Shown: in pieces, positions 55,254-63,537 of the stretch
Layout of the letters: every line of letters begins with the position of its first letter
Numbering within the stretch: the first letter of the stretch is position 1
NCBI RefSeq assembly: GCF_014267175.1
Contig: NZ_JACMTR010000002.1
Location: 3,373,501 to 3,437,500 of the forward strand
Source of the DNA: Pseudonocardia sp. C8
GTDB taxonomy: Bacteria; Actinomycetota; Actinomycetes; Mycobacteriales; Pseudonocardiaceae
DNA length: 64,000 bases
Reading direction: 5' to 3'
The notes under the pieces: generated by a model
Database searches by the model: none
Told to the model about the DNA's origin: nothing
The model's input: only the letters and a program-made list of their open reading frames with translations
Translations under genes and position numbers: made by a program

Positions 55254-55642
55254 GCATCCACCCCACCTTCCGCTACGACGACCCGCGGGCCGCGATCGAC
55301 TTCCTGACCGGGGCGCTCGGGTTCCGCGAGCTGACCTGCCACACCGACGACGCCGGCCGGGTCGCGCACGCCGAGCTCGGCTGGACCGACGGGGTCGAGG
55401 ACGGCCCGGTCACCGGCGTCCTCGCCCTCGGCACCCGGGGCGACGCCGACCCGTTCGACACCGGCCGGGCCGTCACCTACCTGACCTGCGACGACCCGGA
55501 CGCGCTGCACGACCGTGCGGTCACGGCGGGCGCCACGGTGGCGATGGGCCTCACCGACCAGGACTACGGGTCCCGCGAGTTCGCGATCAGCGACCCGGAG
55601 GGCAACGCGTGGTGCCTGGGCACCTACCGGATGGGCGGATGA
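55250..55642 (+). CDS. VOC-family (glyoxalase/bleomycin resistance-like) protein
   Basis: A 130-residue protein with the paired beta-alpha-beta-beta-beta modules of the VOC superfamily: HPTFRYDDPRAAIDFLTGAL and GFRELTCHTD at the start, then DPEGNAWCLGTY at the end with a metal-site Glu. The substrate is unknown; many such proteins are extradiol or glyoxalase-like enzymes or drug binders. It overlaps araC upstream and the YjbR-type gene downstream by 4 nt each. Confidence 0.9.
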   Translation: MSIHPTFRYDDPRAAIDFLTGALGFRELTCHTDDAGRVAHAELGWTDGVEDGPVTGVLALGTRGDADPFDTGRAVTYLTCDDPDALHDRAVTAGATVAMGLTDQDYGSREFAISDPEGNAWCLGTYRMGG

Positions 55643-56040
55643 CCCCGGCACGCCACCCGGACCCGGCCGACCCGCTGCCCTGGCTGCGGGAGATCTGCCT
55701 GTCCCTGCCCGAGGTGATCGAGAAGCTCAGCCACGGCTCGCCGTCGTGGTTCGTCCGGAAGATGTTCGTGTCCTACGCCGAGCACCACCACGGCCATCCC
55801 CACATCGCGTTCTGGTGCGCGGCGCCGCCCGGGGTGCAGGAGGAGCTGGTCGCCGAGGACCCGTCACGGTTCTTCCGCCCGGCCTACGTCGGGCACCGGG
55901 GCTGGCTCGGCGTCGTCCTGGACGGCACCGGAGCCCCCGGCGGTCCCCCGCCCGCCGACCGGGACGAGATCACCGAGATCGTCACCGACGCCTACCGGTG
56001 TGTCGCGCCGAAGCGCCTGGTCGCTTTACTGGACGGGTGA
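55639..56040 (+). CDS. MmcQ/YjbR family protein
   Basis: A 133-residue protein with the MmcQ/YjbR pattern: LREICLSLPEVIEKLSHGSPSWFVRKMFVSY, given here in blocks LREICLSLPEV and HGSPSWFVRKMF, then GHRGWLGVVLDG and APKRLVALL. The fold resembles a DNA-binding CyaY-like domain, but function is not established. ATG at 55639 overlaps the VOC stop (ATGA) and the stop overlaps the hydrolase start (GTGA). Confidence 0.88.
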   Translation: MTPARHPDPADPLPWLREICLSLPEVIEKLSHGSPSWFVRKMFVSYAEHHHGHPHIAFWCAAPPGVQEELVAEDPSRFFRPAYVGHRGWLGVVLDGTGAPGGPPPADRDEITEIVTDAYRCVAPKRLVALLDG

Positions 56041-56783
56041 TCGAACTCGACGGCCTGCGCTACGAGTACGACGACGTCCCGGGCCCGCCGGACCGCGCTC
56101 CCCTGCTCTTCCTGCACGAGGGGCTCGGCTCGGTCGGGTTGTGGCGCGGGTTCCACCGGCGGATCGCCGAGGAGTCCGGCCGGCGGACGGTGGCCTACTC
56201 CCGGCTCGGGCACGGCCGCTCCGACCCGCCGCGCAGCCCGCGCTCCGTGGGGTTCATGGCCGACGAGGCCGCGACCGTGGTCCCGGAACTGTGCACGGCA
56301 CTCGGCCTGGACCGCCCGGTGCTGGTCGGGCACTCCGACGGCGGGACGATCGCGCTGCTGGCCGCCGCGGCGATGTCGGTGAGCGGGGTCGTCGTCCTCG
56401 CCCCGCACGTGCTGGTCGAAGGGTTCGCGCTGGAGGCGATCCGCGCCGCGCGGGACGCGTTCGAGACCGGGGACCTGCGCGACCGGATGGCCCGGCACCA
56501 CGACGACCCGGACGCCGCGTTCCGCGGCTGGAACGACGTCTGGCTCGCGCCCGCGTTCCGGGACTGGGACGTCCGCGACCGGCTCGGCGCGATCACCGCG
56601 CCGGTGCTGGGGATCCAGGGCGACAAGGACCCGTACGGCAGCGAGGTGCACGTGCGCTCGGTCGCGGAGCGGGCCGCGGGGCCGGTGGGGATCACGGAGC
56701 TGCACTGCGGGCACTCGCCGCACCTGGAGCTCCCGGACGAGACCGCCGCCGCGATCACGGCGTTCCTCGCCGATCTCCCCTGA
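56037..56783 (+). CDS. Alpha/beta-fold hydrolase
   Basis: A 248-residue hydrolase. Nucleophile S100 lies in VGHSDGGT; the oxyanion-side motif is LFLHEGLGSVGLW; the Asp lies in IQGDKDPYG and the catalytic His in CGHSPHLELP. This resembles the group that includes small esterases and C-C hydrolases; substrate unknown. GTG at 56037 overlaps the upstream stop. It is last in the five-gene run before a bidirectional hairpin. Confidence 0.9.
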   Translation: MIELDGLRYEYDDVPGPPDRAPLLFLHEGLGSVGLWRGFHRRIAEESGRRTVAYSRLGHGRSDPPRSPRSVGFMADEAATVVPELCTALGLDRPVLVGHSDGGTIALLAAAAMSVSGVVVLAPHVLVEGFALEAIRAARDAFETGDLRDRMARHHDDPDAAFRGWNDVWLAPAFRDWDVRDRLGAITAPVLGIQGDKDPYGSEVHVRSVAERAAGPVGITELHCGHSPHLELPDETAAAITAFLADLP

Positions 56784-56854
56784 GCCCCGCGCACACCGCC
56801 GCCCGCCGCCTCCCGCCACCACCGCTGCAGCCCCGCACTACTGCCCCCACACGG

Positions 56855-56908
56855 CACACTCATGTACCAAAAGTCCTGTGCCACGGGGCTTTCGGTCCAT
56901 GAGTGGCA
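56855..56908. terminator. Bidirectional hairpin between hydrolase and PPOX genes
   Basis: CACTCATG (56857-56864) pairs with CATGAGTG (56898-56905), and inside AAAGTCC can pair with GGGCTTT. It lies between convergent genes and is related to 34249-34303. Confidence 0.7.
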
Positions 56909-56944
56909 GCCCGGGACGGCGCGGCAGCCGTGAGGCGGGGGCAA

Positions 56945-57370
56945 TCAGCGCGCGGACCAGGCTGTCCAGCGGGTGGGGGTCAGGGCCAGGACCGGGCCCG
57001 CGGGCGGCTGCGCCCGGTAGGGCGGGTACTTCGCCGCGAGCGCCTCCACCGCCCGCGCGTGCAGCCCGCCGTCGTGGTGGGTCTCCGCGGTCGCGTCGAG
57101 GCGCACCCACCACAGCTGCGACCAGTCGTCGTCGTAGTGGTCGGCGAGCAGCCCGACCCGCGGATCGGCCTCGATGTCGCGCAGCCGCGCCAGCCGGCGG
57201 TGCCGCTTCGGCTTCACGTCGTCGACGGCGGACACCACCAGGTCGTCGACCAGCGCGAACGTGATCGGCACCAGCCGTGGGGTGCCGTCGGACTGCCGGA
57301 TCGTGGCCAGGCGGGCGATCCGGGCGGCGGCGAGCAGGGGGCGGGCGGCGGTCTCGTCGAGGGCGGGCAC
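56945..57370 (-). CDS. PPOX-class (F420-type) oxidoreductase
   Basis: A split-barrel flavin/F420-binding protein of 141 residues. Family features: AARIARLATIRQSDGTPRLVPI, VVSAVDDVKPK, DPRVGLLADHYDDDWSQLWWVRL. This matches the actinobacterial subgroup annotated as PPOX class F420-dependent enzymes; cofactor and substrate are inferred. GTG at 57370 has AGGA about 9 nt upstream. It is divergent from the pirin gene across 91 nt. Confidence 0.88.
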   Translation of the reverse strand: MPALDETAARPLLAAARIARLATIRQSDGTPRLVPITFALVDDLVVSAVDDVKPKRHRRLARLRDIEADPRVGLLADHYDDDWSQLWWVRLDATAETHHDGGLHARAVEALAAKYPPYRAQPPAGPVLALTPTRWTAWSAR

Positions 57371-57461
57371 CGGGCCGATCCTGCTCCCCCGGGAATGCCG
57401 CCGCCACCGACGTGGTTGAGCGTGCAACAAGCCGGTTCCGCTCCGATCCGGGAGGTTCCCG

Positions 57462-58448
57462 ATGCCCGCCGTCACCGTCTCCGACGTCAGCACGCTGCCC
57501 CGCGTCCCCGCCCTCGGCCCGGCCGATCTCGACCGCGGGGTCCGCAGCGTCACCACCGCTCCGCAGGGCTACGAGGGCGAGGGGTTCCCGGTGCGCCGCG
57601 CGTTCGCCGGCGTCGACCTGCGCGACCTCGACCCGTTCCTGCACCTGGACCAGATGGGCGAGGTCGAGTACGCGCCCGGCGAGCCGAAGGGCACGTCCTG
57701 GCACCCGCACCGCGGCTTCGAGACCGTCACCTACATCATCGACGGCACCTTCGAGCACGGCGACTCGCACGGCGGTGGCGGCACGATCACCAACGGCGAC
57801 ACCCAGTGGATGACGGCGGGCTCCGGCCTGCTGCACATCGAGCGCCCCCCGGAGGAGCTCGTCCGCACCGGCGGGCTGTTCCACGGCCTGCAGCTGTGGG
57901 TGAACCTGCCGCGCAAGGACAAGTGGCTCCCGCCGAAGTACCAGGACCTGCGCAGCGGCGCGTCGGCGCTCGTCGCGAGCCAGGACGGCGGCGCCCTGCT
58001 GCGGGTGATCGCCGGCGACGTCGCCGGGGTGTCCGGCCCGGGATCGACGCACACGCCGATGGCCATGGTGCACGCGACCGTCTCGCCGGGCGCGGAGCTG
58101 CGGCTGCCGTGGCCGCGCGAGTTCAACGCGCTGGTCTACGTGCTGAACGGCGCCGGCACGGTCGGGGCGGACCACCGTCCGATCCGGACCGGCCAGCTCG
58201 CCGTGTTCGGCCCGGGTGACGCGATCACCGTCGGCGGCAACGTCTCCCAGGAGTCCCGCCACCCCGCGCTGGACGTGGTCGTGCTCGGCGGGCTGCCGAT
58301 CCGGGAGCCGGTGGCCTGGGCGGGCCCGTTCGTGATGAACACCAAGGAGGAGGTGTACGCCGCGTTCGAGGACTACCAGCGCGGCCGCCTCGGCGTCGTC
58401 CCCTCCGACTACGTCCCGCACGGGTCGCTGCCGGGCTCGCTCAGCTAG
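57462..58448 (+). CDS. Pirin family protein
   Basis: A 328-residue bicupin of the pirin family. The N-terminal cupin has the metal ligands in SWHPHRGFETVTYII and a later HIER, with FVMNTKEEV near the C-terminus as a further family mark. Some pirins are quercetin dioxygenases, others are redox or metal-dependent regulators; the role here is open. ATG at 57462 has GGGAGG about 6 nt upstream. The stop lies directly before the first ArsR operator of the next operon. Confidence 0.92.
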   Translation: MPAVTVSDVSTLPRVPALGPADLDRGVRSVTTAPQGYEGEGFPVRRAFAGVDLRDLDPFLHLDQMGEVEYAPGEPKGTSWHPHRGFETVTYIIDGTFEHGDSHGGGGTITNGDTQWMTAGSGLLHIERPPEELVRTGGLFHGLQLWVNLPRKDKWLPPKYQDLRSGASALVASQDGGALLRVIAGDVAGVSGPGSTHTPMAMVHATVSPGAELRLPWPREFNALVYVLNGAGTVGADHRPIRTGQLAVFGPGDAITVGGNVSQESRHPALDVVVLGGLPIREPVAWAGPFVMNTKEEVYAAFEDYQRGRLGVVPSDYVPHGSLPGSLS

Positions 58449-58512
58449 TTCAACCAGAGGGTTGAATACGAGCCGGTCCTTCGCTACCGTCTTGTTCAAC
58501 CGAAAGGTTGAA
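58449..58512 (+). promoter_or_regulatory. arsR promoter with two identical-arm operators
   Basis: Two perfect palindromes, TTCAACC-AGAG-GGTTGAA (58449-58466) and TTCAACC-GAAA-GGTTGAA (58495-58512), share 7-nt arms and differ only in the 4-nt centre. Between them lie -35 TTGAAT (58462-58467), overlapping the first, and -10 TACCGT (58485-58490) at 17-nt spacing; the second covers the start point and ends before the ribosome site. This is a textbook autorepressed promoter. Confidence 0.85.
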
Positions 58513-58522
58513 AGGAGGCGTC

Positions 58523-58879
58523 GTGGAGGACCGGCTCTCGAAGGTGTTCGCCGCGCTGGCGGACCCGATCCGGCGTGACATGGTGGCCCGGCTGGCCACC
58601 GGCGACGCGACCGTGAACGAGCTCGCCGAACCCTACGACGTCTCCGTCCAGGCCGTGTCCAAGCACATCAAGGTGCTCGAGGACGCGGGGCTGGTCCGGC
58701 GGAGCCGGCAGGCCCAGCGTCGCCCGGTGCACCTCGACGCGGAGGTGTTCGACCTGATGACGGCCTGGATCGAGCGGTACCGACGGCAGGTCGAGGAGCG
58801 CTATCGGCGCCTCGACGACCTGCTCGCCGCGAGCGAAGACGACACCGGCAACGCCACCAGCAAGGGAGCTGCATCATGA
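58523..58879 (+). CDS. ArsR-family transcriptional repressor
   Basis: A 118-residue winged-helix regulator starting VEDRLSKVFAALADPIRRDMVARL, with recognition region VNELAEPYDVSVQAVSKHIKVLEDAGLV. There are no metal-binding Cys pairs, so it belongs to the non-metal group often paired with SRPBCC genes. GTG at 58523 has GGAGG 5 nt upstream. Two palindromic operators lie in its promoter. Its stop overlaps the AHSA1 gene start (ATGA). Confidence 0.93.
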   Translation: MEDRLSKVFAALADPIRRDMVARLATGDATVNELAEPYDVSVQAVSKHIKVLEDAGLVRRSRQAQRRPVHLDAEVFDLMTAWIERYRRQVEERYRRLDDLLAASEDDTGNATSKGAAS

Positions 58880-59358
58880 GCACGACCACCCGTGAGACCG
58901 CCATCGAGGCCGTCCGGGACCAGCCGATCATCCGGATCGCCCGGGAGTTCGACGCCCCGCCGGAGCGGGTGTTCGACGCGCACGTCGACGTCGACAAGGT
59001 GACCCGCTGGCTCGGGCCGCGCGGACTCAGCATGACCGTGCAGCGGTGGGACGCCGAGACCGGCGGCGGCTACCGCTACTCGCACACCGACGACGAGGGC
59101 GAGTACCGCTTCTTCGGTTCGTTCCACGAGGTGCGCGCCCCGGAGCGGATCGTGCAGACCTTCACCTTCGAGGGCTGGCCGGAGGCGGTGTCGCTGGAGA
59201 CGGTGCGGCTGACCCCGCTGCCGGACGGCCGGACCCGCCTGGAGTCGACGTCGGTGTTCGAGACCGTCGAGGCCCGGGACGGGATGCTGTCCTCCGGCAT
59301 GGAGGTCGGCGTGACCGAGGGCTACGAGCGCCTCGACGAGCTGCTCGCCGGCGCCTGA
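58876..59358 (+). CDS. SRPBCC (AHSA1-like) protein
   Basis: A 160-residue START-like fold of the AHSA1 family: IRIAREFDAPPERVFDAHVD, then TRWLGPRGL and GEYRFFGSFHEVRAPERI. Such proteins have a hydrophobic ligand pocket; pairing with an ArsR repressor is very common in actinobacteria and the inducing ligand is unknown. It is translationally coupled to arsR (ATGA overlap). Confidence 0.92.
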   Translation: MSTTTRETAIEAVRDQPIIRIAREFDAPPERVFDAHVDVDKVTRWLGPRGLSMTVQRWDAETGGGYRYSHTDDEGEYRFFGSFHEVRAPERIVQTFTFEGWPEAVSLETVRLTPLPDGRTRLESTSVFETVEARDGMLSSGMEVGVTEGYERLDELLAGA

Positions 59359-59383
59359 CCGCATTCCTGTCGGGGGCGGCCTC

Positions 59384-59396
59384 TAGCGTGGGGCTG
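59384..59396 (+). promoter_or_regulatory. Leaderless promoter of the SNF2 helicase gene
   Basis: TAGCGT (59384-59389) ends 6 nt before GTG at 59396, and no Shine-Dalgarno sequence is present. The arrangement repeats that at 51808, 52991 and 53631. Confidence 0.5.
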
Positions 59397-62300
59397 TGCT
59401 CGTCGTCCACGCCCTCCACTCCCCCGGCCGGGGCGTGCTGCTCTGGGCCGAGGACGGCGAGCGACCCGCGCGCAGCGACCGGCGCTCGCTGCGGACCGCG
59501 CGGCCGCACCCGTTCGCGGTGCCCTCCGACGAGCTGGCCGCCATCCACCCGGGCAAGGCCGCGTCGGTGACGGTGCTGCTGCCCTCGCACGCGGGCGGGC
59601 CGCAGGACTCGCCGGGCCTGGTCCGCACCACCCCGCGCGGCCGGTCCCGCAGCGCGCCGGCGCTGGCCCCGTGGACCGTGCCCGCGGTGGTGGTCGACCC
59701 GTCCGAGCTGACCGACCCCTACCCCGACGTCCGCTACGGCGACGGCTTCCGGCACCTCGCCGAGCTGGTCGGCTTCGCCGAGGAGCTGGCCGCCCGGGGG
59801 CGGGTGCTGCCGGTGCTGGTCTCCGAGTCCGGCCGGCCGGCGGCCCGGTGGCGGCCGGTGGTGCAGGGACTGGACGCCGTCGCCCGCGCCGACCTGGTGC
59901 GCCGGCTCCCACCGGTGGCGCGCTGCGAGCAACGCCGGCCCGGCGACGTCGCCGGCCAGGATCCCGACGAGCTCGTCGACACCGCGCTCGCCCGGTTCAC
60001 CGACGCCGCCGTCCGGGAGCGGCTGGGCCGCAGCGCGGCGATGCCGGTGCCGCTGCCGGACCGGCCGAGCGCCCCGGCGGCCCTGCTGCACGCGCTCACC
60101 GGGCCGTCGCCGGAGGTCCCGGCCACCGAGGAGGGCCTGTCCGCGCTGCGCGAGGCACTCGCCGCGTGGAGCGATGTCGGCCGCGAGCAGCCGGGCGCGG
60201 GGACGGCCCTGTTCCGGCTCAGCGAGGTCTCGTCGATGCACGACCCCGCCGACCCGGGTCCGGACCCGCTCGACCAGACCGGCGACGGCACCCGGTGGGA
60301 GGTGCAGTTCGCGCTGCAGTCCACCGAGGACCCGAGCCTGCAGCTCGACGCCGCCGACGTCTGGGCCGGCGGTGCGGACCACCTGATCGCCGGCGCGCAG
60401 GACGTGCTGCTCGCCGAGCTCGGCCGGGCCGCGCAGGTGCTGCCCGACCTGGTCCGCGCGCTGCGCCACGCCCGGCCCGCCGCGCTGGCCCTCGACGTCG
60501 CGGGCGCGCACCGCTTCCTCACCCGGGACGCGCCGGCGCTGCTGGCCGCCGGGTTCGGCGTGGCGCTGCCCCGGGGCTGGGACGGGACGCGGTCGCTGGG
60601 GCTGAAGCTGTCGACGTCGTCGGCACCGGCGCCCGGGGTGGTCACCCGCGGCGGGCTCGGCCGCGACGAGCTGGCGCACTTCCGCTGGTCGCTGGCGGTC
60701 GGCGACGACGAGCTGGGCGAGGACGAGATCGCCGCCCTCGTCGCGGCGAAGGCCCCGCTGGTCCGGCTGCGGGGCCGCTGGGTGGCCGTCGACGCCGACG
60801 CGCTGGCCCGCGGCCTGGACTTCCTGCGCCGCTCCCGGGACCGCACCCCGACCGTGCACGACGTGCTGGCGGCCGCCCGGGGCGACGTGGACGCGCCGCT
60901 GCCGGTCACCGACGTCGACGCCCGGGGCCGGCTCGGTGCCCTGCTCGACGGCACCGCCGACCGCGACCTGGAGCCGCTGCCGGTCCCGCCGGGGTTCACC
61001 GCGACGCTGCGGCCGTACCAGGAGCGGGGCGTGGCGTGGCTGGCGTTCCTGTCCTCGCTGGGGCTCGGCGCCTGCCTGGCCGACGACATGGGCCTGGGCA
61101 AGACCGTGCAGCTCCTCGCCCTGGAGGCGCACGACCGGGCCGGTCCGGTCGACGCCCCGACACTGATCGTCTGCCCGATGTCGATGGTCGGGACCTGGCA
61201 GCGGGAGGCGGAGCGGTTCGCGCCCGGCCTGCGCGTGCACGCCCACCACGGGGCCGCCCGCCCGCGCGGGTCCGCGCTGCACGAGCGGCTGCGCACGACC
61301 GATCTCGTCGTCACCACGTACGCCACCGCCACCCGGGACGCCGAGGACCTGCGGGCGTGGCGGTTCCACCGGCTCGTCCTCGACGAGGCCCAGATGATCA
61401 AGAACTCGTCGGCGGCGGCGTCGCGGACCATGCGCTCGCTCGGCGCCGCGCACCGGATCGCGCTCACCGGCACCCCGATGGAGAACCGGCTGGCCGAGCT
61501 GTGGTCGGTGATGGACTTCCTCAACCCCGGGATCCTCGGCTCGGCCGAGACGTTCCGGCAGAAGTTCGCGGTACCGATCGAGCGGCACGGCGACGCCGGC
61601 GCCGCGCGGACCCTGCGCCGGATCACCCGGCCCTACCTGCTGCGCCGGGTCAAGACCGACCCGCAGGTGATCGACGACCTGCCGGAGAAGATCGAGATCG
61701 TCCAGGACCACCGGCTCACCCGGGAGCAGGCGTCGCTGTACCGCACCGTCGTCGACGACATGATGGAGAAGATCGAGGGCAGCGACGGCATCGAGCGGCG
61801 CGGCAACGTCCTCGCCGCGATGAGCAAGCTCAAGCAGATCTGCAACCACCCGGCCCAGCTGCTGCACGACGGCTCCCCGATCCACCGGGCCGGCGGCCGG
61901 CACCGCTCCGGGAAGGTCGCCCGGCTCGAGGAGATCCTCGAGTCCGTGCTGGCCGCCGGGGACAAGGCCCTGCTGTTCACCCAGTACACCGAGTTCGCCG
62001 CGATGCTGCGGCCGCACCTGTCCGCGCGCTTCGACACCGAGGTGCTCTACCTGCACGGTGGCACCCCGAAGAAGCGCCGCGACGAGATGGTGGCCCGGTT
62101 CCAGGCCGACGGCGGGCCGTCGCTGTTCCTGCTCTCCCTCAAGGCCGGGGGCACCGGGCTGACGCTGACCGCGGCCAACCACGTCGTCCACCTGGACCGG
62201 TGGTGGAACCCGGCGGTCGAGGACCAAGCCACCGACCGGGCGTTCCGGATCGGGCAGAAGCGCTCGGTGCAGGTGCGCAAGTTCGTCTGCCCGGGCACCG

Positions 62301-62470
62301 TCGAGGAGCGGATCGACACGCTGGTGACCTCGAAGCGGTCGCTGTCCGAGATGGTCGTGACCGACGGGGAGGACTGGCTGACCTCGCTGTCCACCACCGA
62401 GCTGCGCGAGGTGTTCGCGCTCGGGTCCGGCGCCGTCGCGGACTCCGAGGAGGGCGATCCCGATGAGTGA
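59396..62470 (+). CDS. SNF2-family DEAD/DEAH-box ATPase
   Basis: A 1024-residue SWI2/SNF2 protein. The first 530 residues are a poorly conserved domain typical of the bacterial group related to Rv2101 (HelZ). The motor has motif I DDMGLGKT (563-570), motif II DEAQ (663-666), motif III LTGTPMENRL, motif V GGTGLTLTAANHV and motif VI ATDRAFRIGQ. Such enzymes track along duplex DNA and remodel nucleoprotein; the biological role of this subgroup is not known. GTG at 59396 seems leaderless. It overlaps a SWIM-domain gene by 8 nt. Confidence 0.93.
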   Translation: MLVVHALHSPGRGVLLWAEDGERPARSDRRSLRTARPHPFAVPSDELAAIHPGKAASVTVLLPSHAGGPQDSPGLVRTTPRGRSRSAPALAPWTVPAVVVDPSELTDPYPDVRYGDGFRHLAELVGFAEELAARGRVLPVLVSESGRPAARWRPVVQGLDAVARADLVRRLPPVARCEQRRPGDVAGQDPDELVDTALARFTDAAVRERLGRSAAMPVPLPDRPSAPAALLHALTGPSPEVPATEEGLSALREALAAWSDVGREQPGAGTALFRLSEVSSMHDPADPGPDPLDQTGDGTRWEVQFALQSTEDPSLQLDAADVWAGGADHLIAGAQDVLLAELGRAAQVLPDLVRALRHARPAALALDVAGAHRFLTRDAPALLAAGFGVALPRGWDGTRSLGLKLSTSSAPAPGVVTRGGLGRDELAHFRWSLAVGDDELGEDEIAALVAAKAPLVRLRGRWVAVDADALARGLDFLRRSRDRTPTVHDVLAAARGDVDAPLPVTDVDARGRLGALLDGTADRDLEPLPVPPGFTATLRPYQERGVAWLAFLSSLGLGACLADDMGLGKTVQLLALEAHDRAGPVDAPTLIVCPMSMVGTWQREAERFAPGLRVHAHHGAARPRGSALHERLRTTDLVVTTYATATRDAEDLRAWRFHRLVLDEAQMIKNSSAAASRTMRSLGAAHRIALTGTPMENRLAELWSVMDFLNPGILGSAETFRQKFAVPIERHGDAGAARTLRRITRPYLLRRVKTDPQVIDDLPEKIEIVQDHRLTREQASLYRTVVDDMMEKIEGSDGIERRGNVLAAMSKLKQICNHPAQLLHDGSPIHRAGGRHRSGKVARLEEILESVLAAGDKALLFTQYTEFAAMLRPHLSARFDTEVLYLHGGTPKKRRDEMVARFQADGGPSLFLLSLKAGGTGLTLTAANHVVHLDRWWNPAVEDQATDRAFRIGQKRSVQVRKFVCPGTVEERIDTLVTSKRSLSEMVVTDGEDWLTSLSTTELREVFALGSGAVADSEEGDPDE

Positions 62471-63293
62471 CCAGCCGTTCTGGGCGCAGGGCGACTACGT
62501 GGGCGGCCGCCCGATCCGGGTCGAGGGCGGCATCCGGATCCATGCCGCGAAGGGAGCGGTGGCCCGCACCTGGTGGTCGGCCCGGTTCCTGTCGGTGCTG
62601 GAGCAGCTCGGCGTCGGCGGGCGGCTGTCCCGCGGGAAGACCTACGCCCGGTCCGGGCAGATCGTGTCCCTCGACGTCGACGCCGGCGCGGCCGTCGCGC
62701 TGGTGCAGGGCACCCGGCCGCAGCCCTACCGGGTCCGGATCGGGCTGCGCGTCTGGGACAAGCCGGAGTGGCGCCGGGTGGAGGAGGCGCTCGCCGCCGA
62801 CGCCTGGTACGCGGCCGCGCTGCTCGCCGGGACGGTCCCACCGGAGATCGAGGAGCTGCTCGACGGCCTCGGGCTGTCGCTGTTCCCGGCGGCCGGCACC
62901 GACCTGTCACAGGACTGCACCTGCCCGGACGCCACGGTGCCCTGCAAGCACCTCGCCGCCGTGTTCTACGTGCTGGCCGAGCGCTGCGACACCGACCCGT
63001 TCACGTTGCTCACGCTGCGCGGCCGGGACCGCGGCACCCTGCTGGAGCGGCTGCGCGAGGAACGCGACCGGGCCGCCGGGGCCACCGCGCCGTCCGGGCC
63101 GGCCGCGCTGGCCGACCTACTCGACGACTTCTGGACCGCCCCGGTGGGGGGCACCGCTCCGCCGCGCCCGCCCGAGACCGAGCCGGACGCCGTGCTGGAC
63201 CAGGTGCCGGAACCGTCGCTGCGGGCGGGCGCGGACACGCTGACCGACCTGCTGCGGCCCGTCTACCGGGCGCTGGTGCACCCCGACCGGTGA
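62463..63293 (+). CDS. SWIM zinc-finger domain protein
   Basis: A 276-residue protein with a SWIM zinc motif CTCPDATVPCKH (C152, C154, C161, H163), a domain for binding DNA or proteins. The N-terminal part (VARTWWSARFLSVLEQLG; GRLSRGKTYARSGQI) is also conserved among partners of SNF2 helicases, as for Rv2102 beside Rv2101. Its ATG lies 8 nt inside the helicase gene, so the two are co-translated and probably work together. Confidence 0.92.
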   Translation: MSDQPFWAQGDYVGGRPIRVEGGIRIHAAKGAVARTWWSARFLSVLEQLGVGGRLSRGKTYARSGQIVSLDVDAGAAVALVQGTRPQPYRVRIGLRVWDKPEWRRVEEALAADAWYAAALLAGTVPPEIEELLDGLGLSLFPAAGTDLSQDCTCPDATVPCKHLAAVFYVLAERCDTDPFTLLTLRGRDRGTLLERLREERDRAAGATAPSGPAALADLLDDFWTAPVGGTAPPRPPETEPDAVLDQVPEPSLRAGADTLTDLLRPVYRALVHPDR

Positions 63294-63352
63294 CGGGTGC
63301 GGGCGCGCGCCGGCCCCTCGGTGGCCGCCGCCCCGGCCGCCCACCGGTCATG

Positions 63353-63537
63353 GGTGCCGCGAGCCGGGGTCGTCGGCCCGCGGATCAGGGGTCCGGATGA
63401 GCCGGGTCGTGAGCCCACCGAGCACGGGTGCCGGAGAGCCGAGTCGCGAGCCCACCGAACATGAGTGCCGGAAAGCCGAGTCGCGAGCCCGCCGAACAGG
63501 GGTGACGGCACACCGGGTCGCCAGCCGGCGGTCACGG
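63353..63537. repeat. 37-bp tandem repeat array downstream of doxX
   Basis: Units start at 63353, 63390, 63427, 63464 and 63501, with a sixth degenerate one at 63538 inside doxX, always 37 nt apart. The best two (63427 and 63464) share GAGTCGCGAGCCC and CCGAACA. A 37-nt period is not in frame. The last unit covers the end of doxX, which suggests that the array grew by duplication of the gene's 3' end (inference). Confidence 0.85.
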
